The notes under the pieces were generated by a model. That model was given only the letters and a program-made list of their open reading frames with translations. It was not told where the DNA came from and did not search any database. Source: Geosiphon pyriformis (lineage: Eukaryota; Glomeromycota; Glomeromycetes; Archaeosporales; Geosiphonaceae). From it: DNA of 27,949 bases. Below are positions 12,001 through 22,660 of the stretch, piece after piece. Both the position numbers and the translations under genes were made by a program. The stretch lies in contig JAAOMT010000224.1 of assembly GCA_016748015.1 (NCBI GenBank), positions 3,132-31,080 of the forward strand, in the 5' to 3' direction. How positions within the stretch are numbered: position 1 is the first letter of the stretch; each line of letters begins with the position of its first letter.

Positions 12001-12159
12001 AAACTTGTTTATAATCTATAGCTTAATATTAAACCTCAATTTTGTTTCTATGATTATTGAAATTATATTATCAGAGTTCATGTGCCAATGCACAATATCT
12101 TCCTGCTTAGCTAATATATTAATGCTATGAACATTGCATGTAACAATTTTTCAAACCAA
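7520..12159 (-). pseudogene. LINE-2 ORF2: endonuclease / reverse transcriptase / RNase H (broken)
   Basis: Reads from about 12159 down to a stop at 7520. The start region aligns with LINE-1 and has the same Trp-to-TGA change before KIVTCNV; the ATG that overlaps the ORF1 stop in LINE-1 has become ATA here. Recognisable blocks: endonuclease 11892-11410 (LGLYAGVF, GKNFNENG, FFDTNHK); reverse transcriptase 10433-9601 (KILSNWIFFICNKFGVL; motif A LQDMYKTYDSVGW with Asp kept; motif C FVDNTIWV with the second Asp now Asn; SKPSLAKA); RNase H remnant about 8660-8860, where YTDGS reads YIVGS; C-terminal domain 8190-7520. The C-terminal zinc motif has His and Cys replaced by Tyr (CLHCREIEFSNYVFTYNK). 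Frames break every 200-300 bp. It is not functional. Confidence 0.88.
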
Positions 12160-13994
12160 ACCACTTATTAGAAAAAAAAGGCACCTGAAAACTTAATCCA
12201 GCACACAACTAATCTAATTTTATCAAATTGAACCAATAAAAGTCTTAAAAGCCACCAACTTAGACTCTAAACAGCCCATTTTAATAGTTAGCATTTTTAA
12301 ACTACTTAGACCCAGAACTGAGACATCAAAGACAATAAAAAAAGAAAGCAAAGACACTAGCATGGGACTGTCCAAAATTATAGTCAAACCCAAATCCAAA
12401 TCGGCAGTTATTGAAGTAGTCAAGACATGAAAAAAAGAAATAGAACTCAGAGGCACCAATTCCAAATTGTTAAGCTTGTACACAATACTAGAAACCTGAT
12501 TTGTTAAAAGTTTCAAGAAGTGTTCTAAGGAGGCCAAACAAGTATTCAAGAGTGAGTTATCAGCAAAGATAGAAAGAAAAATACTATTCAAACTTGAAAC
12601 ACCAGAAAGAAGAGAACCAAAACCATTATTAAAAAAAACAGCAAGTAAGACTACTTAGACCCAAGATTTGTCACCAAAGACAGCAGAATAAGAGATTGAA
12701 ACACACTTCTTCTCATACAATTTGGTAAGCTGAAGCAATTTTCCTTAGAAACAACTCTTTTATAGAACTTTTTTGATGATGGCAGTACAAATACACCTAA
12801 TATATTACATTCAAGAGCTGAATGTCCAAAATGCCCACACTTTTTACAATAAACCAAATTCATCTTAGCCAAAAAAACCTTACTCCACCGAAAATCAGCT
12901 CTGTGCAAAAAGCAGATTCTAAATTTTTTTTAAAGTTAAAGCCAATTACAGCACAGTGAATTTTATTACCAGTTTCTATAGATCTATTTATAATGCAAGT
13001 TTTTTTACCAGTTTTTTTCAAAAAAGTTCCAAGATCATCTGCTGTTATTTTTACTGGCAAAATAAACAGAAGTGCTCTAAACTGATTTCTAAATGCCCAA
13101 ATTTCACAATTTTTTACAGTCTTGGCTATGTGCACAGAATTTTTCTTGATTAAAAATAATCATCTTAAGACCAACTAATTAGCTTGATTTGATTTGGCAA
13201 ACTTTATCACAGTCTTTTGCTACATTTTAATCAATTGAATTTTGATTGACTTAATCTTTCCAAATTCAGATACTGCAACAATAATTATATCTTTAGACAT
13301 GTTCATGGAAATTTTTTTAATCACTACAGCCCAATTTGATCTTATTTTTTGTCTCTTAAGATTACTGTTTATGTCAATTTCTTTCTTTTTGGCAAATAAA
13401 GCAGCCATTTCTATGTTTTTCTTTAAAGTAAAAGTAGATTAGATAATCTTTTCAAATTTTGAGGAGGTAGCAGCCTTCCCAAAACCATTGATTGATGAAA
13501 ACAATTTTCTGATAACTTGGGTTTTAGCTATGGCAGATTTGCTCTTTACTATTAAAAGATTAATATTCAAAGTAAATAACTTCTTAACTAACACTTTTAC
13601 TGAAGTCTTGATTATCTTTGAGTTAATTTATTTCTTGTTCAGAGAGATGGGCAAGCGAAGAAAAAAAACAACTTTATCATTATTTATATTAAAATTGAAA
13701 AAACTGAGCAGAAAATCAAAGACAGCATTATGTTAATATGCTTTACCTTGAGAGTGGTAGCACCCAAGCCCAAAAAAACTCACTATATATACTAAACATG
13801 CAAGCATCCTTATTATTATCAGACAGACTATTTATATTAGAATATATACTATTACCAGATTCAGATTTACTCAAGAAAATAGACTTTTTATCATCAGAGT
13901 GTTTGACATTTTCAAAGATAACCTTCTTTTTCTGAAAAAAGAAACCACCAGCAGAATCATGAAAAGCACTTTTGGATGTCTTTTTTTTAGACAT
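12160..13994 (-). pseudogene. LINE-2 ORF1: gag-like protein with intact zinc knuckle (broken)
   Basis: The start is the ATG at 13994 (MSKKKTSKSAFHDS), which aligns with LINE-1 ORF1. Pieces follow at 13220-13408, 12860-13135 (AFRNQFRALLFILPVKITADD), 12651-12908 and 12223-12591. The CCHC knuckle is intact at 12807-12848 (CKKCGHFGHSALEC), unlike in LINE-1. The piece 12223-12591 corresponds to the C-terminal region before ORF2 (LEHFLKLLTNQVSSIVYKLN). Several stops and frame changes make it a pseudogene. It is expected to bind RNA by analogy with other LINE ORF1 proteins. Confidence 0.85.
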
Positions 13995-14147
13995 GATGCT
14001 ACTTGTAGTAGCTTTCAAATTCACGAAAAATGGGTTATTAGGTAAAAAAATATTGATATAAATTAACAAAAAAAAACAAAAAACTTCTTTTCAGAAAATG
14101 TGCTTTTTGAAAATTTATTGGAGATAAAAAAGAAAGAAGATTTTTTT

Positions 14148-14792
14148 TAAAAAATTTTATATATTATTTATAAGTAAATTTGGTTAATATATACAATTAA
14201 CCAAATAATTCTTACAAATATATTTATTATGTTTGGAATTATTTTACAAATTTTTTTTTCTAAAGAAGCAAAAAAAGTTACAAGTTTTTTTTTAACTTTT
14301 TATTATATTCAAATCTCCAATTATCTTTTAAATCAATAATAAAAAAGAGTTTATAGCTAAAATAATCAAAAAATTAACAGAAATATAGCCAACTATTTAT
14401 ATTATAAATAGATATCTAAAATATACTTAATTTTAAAGATTAATTAAATGAGCAAATAATATATTTTAACAAAAACTTTCAAAATAAATAGAAAATAAAA
14501 AAACTAATAATTAGTTGTATAGTTTATATTAAGTAATATGTAAAAAATATTATTTTTATATTAATTGAATTATTTAAACAATTATTAATTTATTTTTATA
14601 TTTAGATATAATAAACACAAAAGTTTTTCTAGTTATTGGTTTTTTATTTTATTAAAAAATATTTAAACAAAAAACTTTACATAAATTAATTTCTTTTTGA
14701 ATTTTTTTTTAAACAATTAATTATACAAGAAAAATCTTTTTTTAATGACTTGAATATAGAACCAACTAATAAAAAACCAATTTAACAGAAAA
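14148..14792. other. AT-rich spacer, no gene seen
   Basis: Between the 5' end of LINE-2 and the minisatellite. Mostly A/T runs with stops in every frame. I find no recognisable protein similarity, RNA gene or repeat shared with the rest of the window. Confidence 0.6.
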
Positions 14793-15369
14793 TCAAAAAT
14801 AATAATAATTAGCAATAAAACAAATTACAACAACAAAATAACCAGTAATAAAAGCAAAATAACTAGTAACAAAATAATAAATGACAAAATAATTAGTAAT
14901 AACAAAATAATAGATAATAAAATAATTAACAATAATAACAAAATAATAGATAATAAGATAATTAATAATAATAGTAAGATAATAAATAATAGGATAATTA
15001 ACAATAGTAATAAAATAATATACAACAAAATAATTAGTAGTAGCAATAAAATAATAAGTAACAAGATAATTAACAACAATAACAACAAGATAATTAGCAG
15101 CAGTAATAAGATAATATGTAACAAAATAATTAACAATAACAACAAATAATATGTAACAAAATAATAGACAATAAAATAATAAACAGTAACAACAAAATAA
15201 TAAACAACAAAATAATCAGCAGTAATAATAAAATAATATGTAACAAAATAATTAACAGCAGCAAAATAATAGATAACAAAATAACTAGCAATAACAATAA
15301 AATAATTAGTAACAAAATAATCAGTAACAGCAACAAAATAATTTATACAAGATAATCAGTAGTAGTAAA
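14793..15369. repeat. 36-bp minisatellite, left block
   Basis: Tandem array of a 36-bp unit that can be phased cleanly at about 14930-15080: each unit starts AACAAAATAAT or AATAAAATAAT, has a second AARATAATTA half, and ends in purine/pyrimidine-alternating triplets such as AACAATAAT. Units differ mainly by transitions and keep a 3-bp rhythm. The minus strand therefore stays open for about 100 codons of Leu/Ile, which I regard as compositional and not coding. The same array, same strand and phase, resumes at 22661, so the two blocks were probably one array before the hAT insertion. Confidence 0.9.
15362..15369. repeat. Putative 8-bp target duplication, left, of the hAT element
   Basis: GTAGTAAA here against GCAAAAAC at 22661-22668. 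Only four of eight bases match. Both octamers fall at the same place in the 36-bp unit (five bases of unit end, three bases of unit start), which is what a duplicated target inside the array would give. Length 8 bp is the hAT hallmark. Weak alone, reasonable in context. Confidence 0.4.
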
Positions 15370-15376
15370 TAGAGTT

Positions 15377-15515
15377 TTAATCAAATTGATTTAGTTTAAT
15401 TCAATTCTTTAAAATAAATTCAGTTTAAATTTGGCATTAAACTTTTTTGACAAGTCTGAATTTGGTTCAAGTCTGGTTTGAAATTTACAAACTTGTTCAA
15501 GTTTAAAAAAATTAA
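15377..15515. repeat. Subterminal GGTTCAAGTTTG-like repeats, left
   Basis: Several degenerate copies of GGTTCAAG/CAAGTCTGGTTTG-type words inside the left hAT end. A similar cluster lies inside the right end. Subterminal short repeats are common in hAT elements as transposase binding sites; that role here is inference. Confidence 0.5.
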
Positions 15516-16525
15516 AAAAAAATATAACTTGTACTACTTGTTTATTAATTATTATTTTGTTTAATTACTATAATTAGTTAAAAAAATATATAAAACTATG
15601 TATAACAAATTTATTTTTCAACTCACCAAAATGAATTTATTGTTAGTATTATCTAATATTATTAAATATTTAAAATTTAAAATAACAGAATTTAATAACC
15701 CAAATAGTCCAAATATTAATATATTTAGTAAGTATAGTTTTCAAAGTAAAATGGGATTATTTTGATAAGTTTGAATAAATAAAAAAAACAGCTAAATGTA
15801 CAATCTCAAAATATACATATAAATCATTTTTTTGTGAAACTACAGATACTACCAAATTTTTATAGTATTATTTAGAGGTTTTCTACTAAACAGTATATAT
15901 TACAATGAAAGAATATTATAAGAAAAAGCAAAATGGTTAAAAACATTATAAGTTAATTCAAAAAATATTTTAATAGATAAAATTGCTATTTTTTTTTTAT
16001 GATTTTTGGCCAATTTAACTAAAAAACTGCTTTAGTTTTCTGTAGTAACTGCTATTAATATTAATAATAAAAAACTTTATAACATGATTACTATTTGGCT
16101 TATTAACTATTAGCAACCACTTTTTAAAGTAAAAAACTTTAAATTAATCAAAATATTCCAATATTTGAATCCTATTTTTCAATCTGTTTGTGCTAATATA
16201 ATTAAGAATAGAATCATTTTGGGTAAACAAAAATTAAGAATAAGCATTATTTTTATTATAAAATGTCTTTTTTTTTATCTATACTTATAATATAATAAGC
16301 ATATTTAAATACTATTAAGTCCAAAATTTTTTTTACATCAGATCTCTAAACATCTCCCAATAATAAAGTCTTTATTTTTATTATTACTCATTATATCAAT
16401 AACAATTAGAATCTTTAATAAACAATAATTAATTTTGAATTAATGAGTAAACAATATAATAAAATAAATATTATGAATAGCTTTTTGAAAGTATTAAAAA
16501 ATTATAGAATTACATCAAAGATATA

Positions 16526-16913
16526 TATGTATATTTTTACATGAATTTGGATTAGTCAATAGTCAATGATCAAATTAGCATATTATACAGCATATTAGTA
16601 TTATCTGAAATTCAAAGTTATTACAATGTTCATATTATCAAAAATCATATTTTTTTAATATTGGCTTAAGTTAGTTTTTATAAAACTGAATTTTCGGCAT
16701 TAGTATTATTTAAGATTCAGAATTACTACAGTACTCATATTATTGAAAACTGCATTTTCTTAATGTTAATTTAAGTGGTTTTTATTATTGCTTTAAATTT
16801 TTAACCAAAAAAATTAAGAAAGAAAATTAAGAAAAAATTATATTTACTTTCTTTTTATACAAGTTTATCATTAATTTTATTAGTTATAATCTAATTTTTT
16901 TTGACAGTTTTTT
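16526..16913 (+). other. Interruption inside the hAT core: decayed intron or small insertion
   Basis: The hAT match stops after RITSKI and resumes at ITLDN in the order expected for adjacent residues, leaving about 390 bp between. The 3' edge looks like a splice acceptor (TTTTTTTTGACAG). No consensus donor is seen at the 5' edge, where AAGATATATATGTATAT occurs. It contains a 105-bp tandem duplication. Either a decayed intron or a small inserted element would fit. Confidence 0.5.
16590..16790. repeat. 105-bp tandem duplication (two diverged copies)
   Basis: CATATTAGTATTATCTGAAA at 16591 recurs as GGCATTAGTATTATTTAAGA at 16696. The similarity continues through ATTCAAAGTTATTACA / ATTCAGAATTACTACA, CATATTATCAAAAAT / CATATTATTGAAAAC and the GGCTTAAGTTAGTTTTTAT / GTTAATTTAAGTGGTTTTTAT ends. 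Period is 105 bp, and the divergence includes many transitions. Confidence 0.75.
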
Positions 16914-18314
16914 ACTATTACTCTCGATAATATTGCAAATAATAGTACTTTTATAAGAGAGTTAGCAAAAAAATTAAAAAAAAAAAACATTTAATAAAAC
17001 TCAAAAAACTTTTGATTTTAATACTTTAATTATATTCTAAATTTGGCAGTACAGATGATTTTAGATGAAATAAAAAATGATATTTCTAAGGTATTTATTA
17101 AAAATCCAAACTGAATATATTTACTTAAAATTTTATTAATATAAACTTTGTATAAATTAAAGATTAAAAAACTTAATTCTATAATTTGTATGTTGTCTTA
17201 ATGTTTTAAGTTTTTTGAACATATCTGTAATATATGTCAAATTAAATACTGTAAACTCATTTTGAATTGTTTTATCTGATAAAATTTTACTTATAACATA
17301 CTCAAAAATGAATTATCTCTTAAATTGACAAGTTATTTATTTTTGATTTTGTATATTTTAAATAAAAAAATTCTAATTGTAAATTTATAAGCATTAAACA
17401 TTCTTACTAGCACTTATATTGACTTCTATTAATATGTTATTTTACATAATTAGTAGACTGTTTTCAATAAAATTGCTAGATTTTTTGAACTATTTAAAAA
17501 TATTACAATTAAAATGTTAACCAGTTCAAATAATACTGCCTCCTCAATTATTTTTTTTTTTAATATCATTTTTAATCATGTCAAAAACACAGTTAATAAT
17601 AATAAATCTGGTAAAGTATTATAATTTTAATTGTATTTATTTAGTTATTTATTTAATATATTTAATATTAGATCTATTATTTATTATAACAGCTAAAACA
17701 ATAAGAGAAAAGTTAATTGAATATTACTTTAAAACAAATACAATTATAATGCTCTGTACTACATTGAATTTAAGAAAAAAATTTAATTATTTCACAAAAA
17801 AAAAATTTTTGGATAATAATATTAATAAAATAAAAAAATTATAAGTTATTAATTTATTCAAATAGTTTTATTTTTTAATTCTCACATGATAAATAAGTCT
17901 TAAGAATATATATTCTTTTTGAAATAAAGTATACACTAAATATTATACCAACATTAAATAACAGTTTTTTATTAAATAGCAATTTTAATAATATTATAGC
18001 ATTAATTATACAATTCATATTAGAAACAGACTTTAAAAATAATAATAAAAAAACTTGACAAAATTAATTATTATATCTCTGAAAAAATGACCAATAGAAA
18101 AATAAATGTAATAATATGGTAAAAGATATATGATGCAAATCATTTATAATCATCAAAAATATAGATCAGCCTAAAATTTTAAATAATAATTTTTATGTGT
18201 TTTTATTTATATAATTAAATTTTATTGGTTAATATACATGTGTTTTTAATATATTATTTATAATAAAAAATAAAATTTTATTAAATTTTATATAATATAA
18301 AACCAAATACAGTA

Positions 18315-20449
18315 TTACAAATTTTGAATATTATTTAATTTGTCTAATTCTTCAAGAATATTATTTGGAATTCTTCTATAAGATTTATACTTTTTTATAG
18401 CATATTCTATTAATTTTTTACTAAGACTTTTTTTATTCAAATTCATATAACACCAACATTTTTTTGAAAATTGTTTAATAATTATTAAAAATACCAATTT
18501 AAGACTTTTAGACACTGTTTTTTGTAATCTTTTCTATAAATAATTGTATTTATTATGTGCATATTTTTTAACAGCTCTCCAATATTTTTCAATAAAATTT
18601 AATTCACAATGAAATTTTGAAAAAAAATGCACTTATGTTCTATACTTTTGATTAATTCTTCAATTGTATTTTTTTGAGTAAAAAAATCAGATTCTAAAGA
18701 TATTATTTAATATGCACAACAAAAAACTCTTGATTTTTTCTTTGTATTTTTGGCATTTTAATATTAATTCTTTTGATGGCCATTTTTCTCATTCTATTAA
18801 TACTTGTTTAATTTTTTTAGGCAATCTTCGAAGTTTTTTATCTGAATATATTTCCAGAAAGATCATTTTTTTTGTAATTGATTATCTAATTCAAAAGAAG
18901 TATCTTGCATTAATAATTGTTTTTTATCTGAACTTAAATTCATTCTGCTTACAATTAAAGTATCTTTACTAAATACTGCATAATTAGAGCTATTATTGAA
19001 AGCAAATATGGCTGTACAATTTGGATATAATTTCTTAAAAATTGGAATTGCTTTATATTTAATTTGTTTAAAAAGATGATTTGCTATTCAATAACTATCT
19101 TGATTTATACTAGGTTGCAAATAACATTATGTTTCTTCTGATATATTAGAATAGTTTTCTATATCATTTTGTTGTAAATATAAATGTCTATCAATTTTAG
19201 TTAGAAATTCATTAATTATGATTGATTTTTCATTTTCTTTTTTTCTTAGTGGCAAATTTCTATGCTCAGCTTATATGTTATGCTTGCTATCATTTAAATA
19301 AAAAATACATTTATTATGAACTACAAGAACTCTTTTTTCTCTTTATTAAGTAAGTTAAAATGTATTCAATCTATAAATTCATCTTTATACTTTAACATAT
19401 ACTTTTTATGCTCATATATTTTTTCTAAAAATTTTTTTGAAATTGCAAAATGTTATTTCTTTCATGTTCATCATAATATAAGTCTTAATAATGTTGTTGA
19501 AATAAATAACCAAGAATTTTGAGCTATTTTATTGCAGTCATAAAACTAATAGTTTTTTTCTTCATTATTTTAATATTAGGAAATAATTCATGTTTAATGA
19601 ATTTTTAAATGTGGCTAAAATAGCATTAAAGTTTTGGTTTCTAATCTAAATATGATATCTTTCTGCAATATCTTTATTATTAATTATTCTAATTATTTTT
19701 TGGTGTTTTTTATGTTTTGATGTTAAAAGCTTATCATTAAACAACTAATACTTTACAAGATATCGAATTTTTTGTGCTTTCTATACACTACCATTAATAA
19801 AAATCTTTTGGGCAATTTTCAAACTGGCATTATTTTTTTATGTTCATTATTATCATTTAACAAGATAAAATATTTAAAAATAGCTCTTTTTTAATTATAT
19901 TCAAAGACAGTTAACTAAGCATGTTGTTTTTCTAAATTTTTTTTTAACTCTTGCTCTTTTTTTATTTAACTAGCATACAAATCAATCTTATTTTCTAAAT
20001 TGCTTAAAGATTTATTAAATTCAAACCATTGTAAATTTGTAATTTGAGCATCACTAATATTAAAAAAAGTGGTAATTTTTTTTAGTTCCAATTGTTGCTT
20101 TAGTGAATAAATTATTTGGTCTATATTTATTATAATAAGTTAACTTTGATATCTTTTTTATTATGTAAGGATCTTATTTTTTTTTTAGATAATTGTTATT
20201 TTTCTATATTAAACTGAGTTTTTTTAATTTTATATTTATTCTAATTACAGCTTTTATATCTTCTGTATTATTTTATCTACTGTCATTATTATTACCCTAA
20301 TTTCTATTACTAATATTCAGTTTGTTAAATTTATTTACTTCAATATTATGATCATTTATTGAAATAGTATAATGTGTTTTTTTATATAATTTTTTTGTAT
20401 TTCTAATTTAATCTTTAGCTTTTCTTTTTTTTTTAGAATAAAGTGGCAT
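18315..20449 (-). pseudogene. Fungal DDE-superfamily transposase (broken)
   Basis: The likely start is the ATG at 20449 (MPLYSKKKRKAKD, then a stop); the end is the stop at 18315. The recognised C-terminal series is that of a DDE endonuclease family common in basidiomycetes and mycorrhizal fungi: YYDEHER (19459-19484), VVHNKCIFYLND (about 19290-19325), LRKKENEKSIIINEFL, IPIFKKLYPNCTAIFAFNNS (to about 18990), SRMNLSSDKKQLLM, then FHCELNFIEKYW (18579-18614) and CYMNLNKK...YAIKKYKSYRRIP. Catalytic Asp appears as Asn at 19313-19315 (HNK for HDE) and at 18995-18997 (FNN for FDN); the Glu of NFIEKYW remains (18588-18590). A one-base frameshift lies at an 8-A run (18620-18627), and stops are scattered. 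N-terminal DNA-binding segments are only faintly visible (KIAQKIF, SKHKKHQKI, about 19660-19850). It is not functional. Confidence 0.82.
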
Positions 20450-22010
20450 TTTTTATGTAATGTAATATTAATTTGATGTATAATTGGTGCTTGGACAAAA
20501 TTAAAGAATTTGAACCATGTAATATTGTACAACAAAATTGTATCACAATAAAAATGGCATTTTTAATTCAAGTATATATTTATTTTTTAAATCTTTTTGG
20601 TTTTAATTTAAACTTTAATTTCTGTTTTGTAGTTCTAAATAAGAAGCAATTAAAAAAAGCTCCTTTAGTATTCATCAAAAAAAATTTTTATTGGGATTGG
20701 AGAAATTATCTAAGTCGAAAATTCAGGTAACATTAATAAAAATAGTTACTACAAAAATCTTTTTGACTTATAATAAATTATTTATGAATTTACTGTTCAA
20801 AAAAAAATATTCAAAATATTATAATGTAATTAAAAAGCCAAAATTTTTAAACATGATTAAGATTGGTACTATGCACTTTTTTTTCATTAGTTGTTTAATA
20901 CTTGACATATGTTTTTTACATTACATCAACAAAAAATTCAAAAAAAATATTATCTATTTATGAATTTGATCAGAACTTGTAATTGATTTCAAAGATATTA
21001 TGTATTTTAATGATAATTTATGCATTTTCAAAAATGCTAAATTCTTATAAATAAAAAGTTTATTAGGCTTTTACAAAAAAATTTGGGTTTTATTTATTTG
21101 AACTAATATGTTTTATATATTTTTTGCATCAAAATAAACTTGTTAAAAAATGTATAATACTAACAAAAAAAATTATTTAAGATTATAGGCTTTAAGACAA
21201 TTTCAGTTTTTTTAATTATGGTAAAGCCAAAAATCTTTAATTCTAATCTGATTTTTCTAAATTAATACCAATTAATATAAGTTTTTTGATTATTGTGATA
21301 AGTTATTATATATTATATTCTAATAAGTTGTTAAAATATTCAACAATTAAAATTTTTTTTACAGTCTAGAAAACCAATTCTAAAACTAGATTATGATTTA
21401 GTCGAATACACAATAGGTATTTTAGTTATTATATTTCTCTTTGGTATAATTTATTATTCAAATATTAAATTTAACCAGAAATTTTTATTACAGGGGATTT
21501 TGTATATTTTTTAGATCTAAGCAATTTTTTAAACCACAATATTATAGTCATTGAAAGATTATTTGTGAATTCAAGGTAAGTATTCATATTATAATAACAC
21601 AAGGTTATAAATAGAATGCAAATAACATTCCCAAATTCTATGACAATTACTTATAGTACTTTTATGATTTCTTTGATGTTTGGTATAAACAATATTGATA
21701 TCTGGATTTCTGTTCTAATAATAACAACTGAATATAGTAATGATATAAATAGAATTTTCATGATTAATAGTGCTGTGTTATTAACAGAAGATATGCAGGC
21801 TGAAAGATATTATATTTTTATAAAAAAGTGACCATTTAAAAATTAGATTAATATTAATTAAAAGTCTTTTTAAAAATGATAATACTTTGATGATTTATTA
21901 CATAATAATGTAATTTTAATAATTGCTGATTGGCTAAAATCTGATTGATTGACATCCAAAAATTAAAGATTAATAATAAAAGTGGCTATTTTTAAACTTT
22001 AATAACTTTA
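20450..22010. other. AT-rich stretch upstream of the DDE pseudogene, nothing recognised
   Basis: Contains short plus-strand open frames (20473-20730, 20691-20963, 21616-21831) rich in Ile, Asn, Lys and Phe. I recognise no domain in them. They may be remnants of the nested element or chance frames. Confidence 0.5.
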
Positions 22011-22263
22011 TAAATTATAATATAATTCAAAAAATTAAACCATAAATATAAAAGAGAAGAACTTAATTTATTATATTTACGATTTATTTTTTTAATATTA
22101 TTAAAATTAGAAGACTAGATACAATTTAAAATTATATAAATTGTTTGATGACTATAAATAATTTGCACTATATTACAAAAAATATTTATCTAAATTAACA
22201 TTTTATTAATAATTTAATATTTAAGTACATCAAATACAATTTTTTTGTTTTGTATATATGACT

Positions 22264-22389
22264 TGTAATTATTTGGTAATCTAAAAATCATTTATTGCTT
22301 TTGAATTCACTTTTTCTGCAGATAAAAATATAATTACAGATATAAGATTTCGTTTAGTGTCTAAAATTATAAAAACAATACAATGTCTT
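22264..22389 (+). pseudogene. hAT transposase C-terminal dimerisation domain (detached fragment)
   Basis: On the plus strand this reads NYLVI, a stop, then SFIAFEFTFSADKNIITDIR and RLVSKIIKTIQCL before a TGA at 22390. This matches the end of hAT transposases, where an invariant S/F-E-x-x-F-S is followed by a D/R-rich helix and xxLxCLxSW. It lies 4.4 kb from the catalytic core on the same strand and just inside the inferred right end of the element, so it is most simply the missing C-terminus of the gene at 15631-17844. A weak EELNL at 22056, in another frame, may be the start of the dimerisation domain. Confidence 0.75.
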
Positions 22390-22479
22390 TGATTATAAAT
22401 ACAGAGACTATTAAAAAAAAAATTAAATAATAATATAGTATAATATAATATTTTTAATAGTTAAACCTGAATATGTTTA

Positions 22480-22650
22480 TAAACTTCGAACTAAACTTGA
22501 ACCAAACTTGTTACATGTATTTAGATTTAATTCAAGTTTAGTAATTTTAAGTCTGGTTTGAGTTTGAGTTTAAAATTTTGTCAAATCTTTTATTTGAGTT
22601 TGGTTTAGTTTGGTAGTTCTATCAAACTTAAACCAAACTGGACTAAACAT
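22480..22650. repeat. Subterminal GGTTCAAGTTTG-like repeats, right
   Basis: Cluster of AACTTGAACC/AAACTTG/GTCTGGTTTGAG words just inside the right hAT end, similar in type to 15377-15515. Both orientations occur. Confidence 0.5.
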
Positions 22651-22660
22651 CAAAATCCTA

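Larger units (their letters stand above)
7375..14147 (-). mobile_element. LINE-2: full-length, heavily decayed non-LTR retrotransposon
   Basis: Same family and layout as LINE-1 but on the minus strand: 5' end near 14147, ORF1 about 12160-13994, ORF2 about 7520-12159, 3' UTR and A-rich tail about 7371-7519. The 5' end was placed by aligning its leader (TCTTCTTTC... GCACATTTTC...) with the LINE-1 leader. It is more eroded than LINE-1: no long open frames remain, and CpG is almost absent (I find about seven in 6.7 kb). Target duplication is ambiguous; AAATTTTTTAAAA-like sequence flanks both ends, but in this AT-rich context it is not convincing. Its 3' part is duplicated in inverted orientation as LINE-3. 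Confidence 0.9.
15631..17844 (+). pseudogene. hAT transposase, BED finger plus catalytic core (broken)
   Basis: A possible start is the ATG at 15631. Blocks recognised in order on the plus strand: BED-type finger (KWDYFDKFE at 15746-15775; AKCTISKYTYK, where the second Cys of the CxxC pair is Ser); QPLFKVKNFKLIKIFQYLNP at 16114-16173; TSDL then TAA where Trp is expected, then TSPNNK (16335-16367), holding the first catalytic Asp at 16341; ITHYINNN, again a stop (TAG) for Trp; NIMNSFLKVLKNYRITSKI ending near 16525; ITLDNIANNSTFIRELAKK (16917-16973) with the second catalytic Asp; LNLAVQMILDEIKNDISKV (17037-17093); and a last open stretch to 17844 (REKLIEYYFKTNT, LRKKFNYF). Frames change repeatedly and stops are frequent. 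A ~390-bp segment interrupts the core at 16526-16913. The dimerisation domain is missing here and is found at 22264-22389. Confidence 0.85.
17880..22010. mobile_element. Nested DNA segment splitting the hAT gene (edges not resolved)
   Basis: hAT similarity ends at 17844 and resumes with the C-terminal domain at 22264. The intervening DNA carries an unrelated minus-strand DDE transposase pseudogene, so at least one element has inserted here. I could not find convincing terminal inverted repeats or a target duplication; the AT richness gives many weak matches. The limits are set by where hAT similarity disappears and are approximate. Confidence 0.55.
15370..22660 (+). mobile_element. hAT-superfamily DNA transposon, decayed, with a nested insertion
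   Basis: Ends are inferred from three agreements. The hAT transposase N-terminal and core region lies near the left end and its C-terminal domain near the right end. The termini form a short imperfect inverted repeat (TAGAGTTTTAAT left, TAGGATTTTGAT as the reverse complement of the right end; 9 of 12, all differences transitions). Outside both ends the same 36-bp minisatellite continues in register. Subterminal regions on both sides carry degenerate AAGTTTGGTTCAAG-type repeats (15377-15515 and 22480-22650). About 4 kb in the middle does not belong to hAT and contains another transposase pseudogene. Confidence 0.65.

Noticed and set aside
7371-14160. Target site duplication of LINE-2 (AAATTTTTTAAAA-like on both sides)
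   Set aside because: The sequence is a near-homopolymer and merges with the A-rich tail, so it cannot be told from chance.
14793-15369. CRISPR-like array
   Set aside because: No unique spacers; the units are head-to-tail diverged copies of one 36-bp sequence in a eukaryotic genome.
20473-20963. Two overlapping plus-strand open frames of about 85-90 codons
   Set aside because: Composition is Asn/Lys/Ile/Phe as expected from AT-rich noncoding DNA; no motif, no conserved start context and no neighbour logic.
18086-21960. Terminal inverted repeats for the nested DDE element (CCAATAG... near 18090 against GCTGATTGG near 21925)
   Set aside because: Only a few bases match before the AT-rich background takes over; no target duplication accompanies them.
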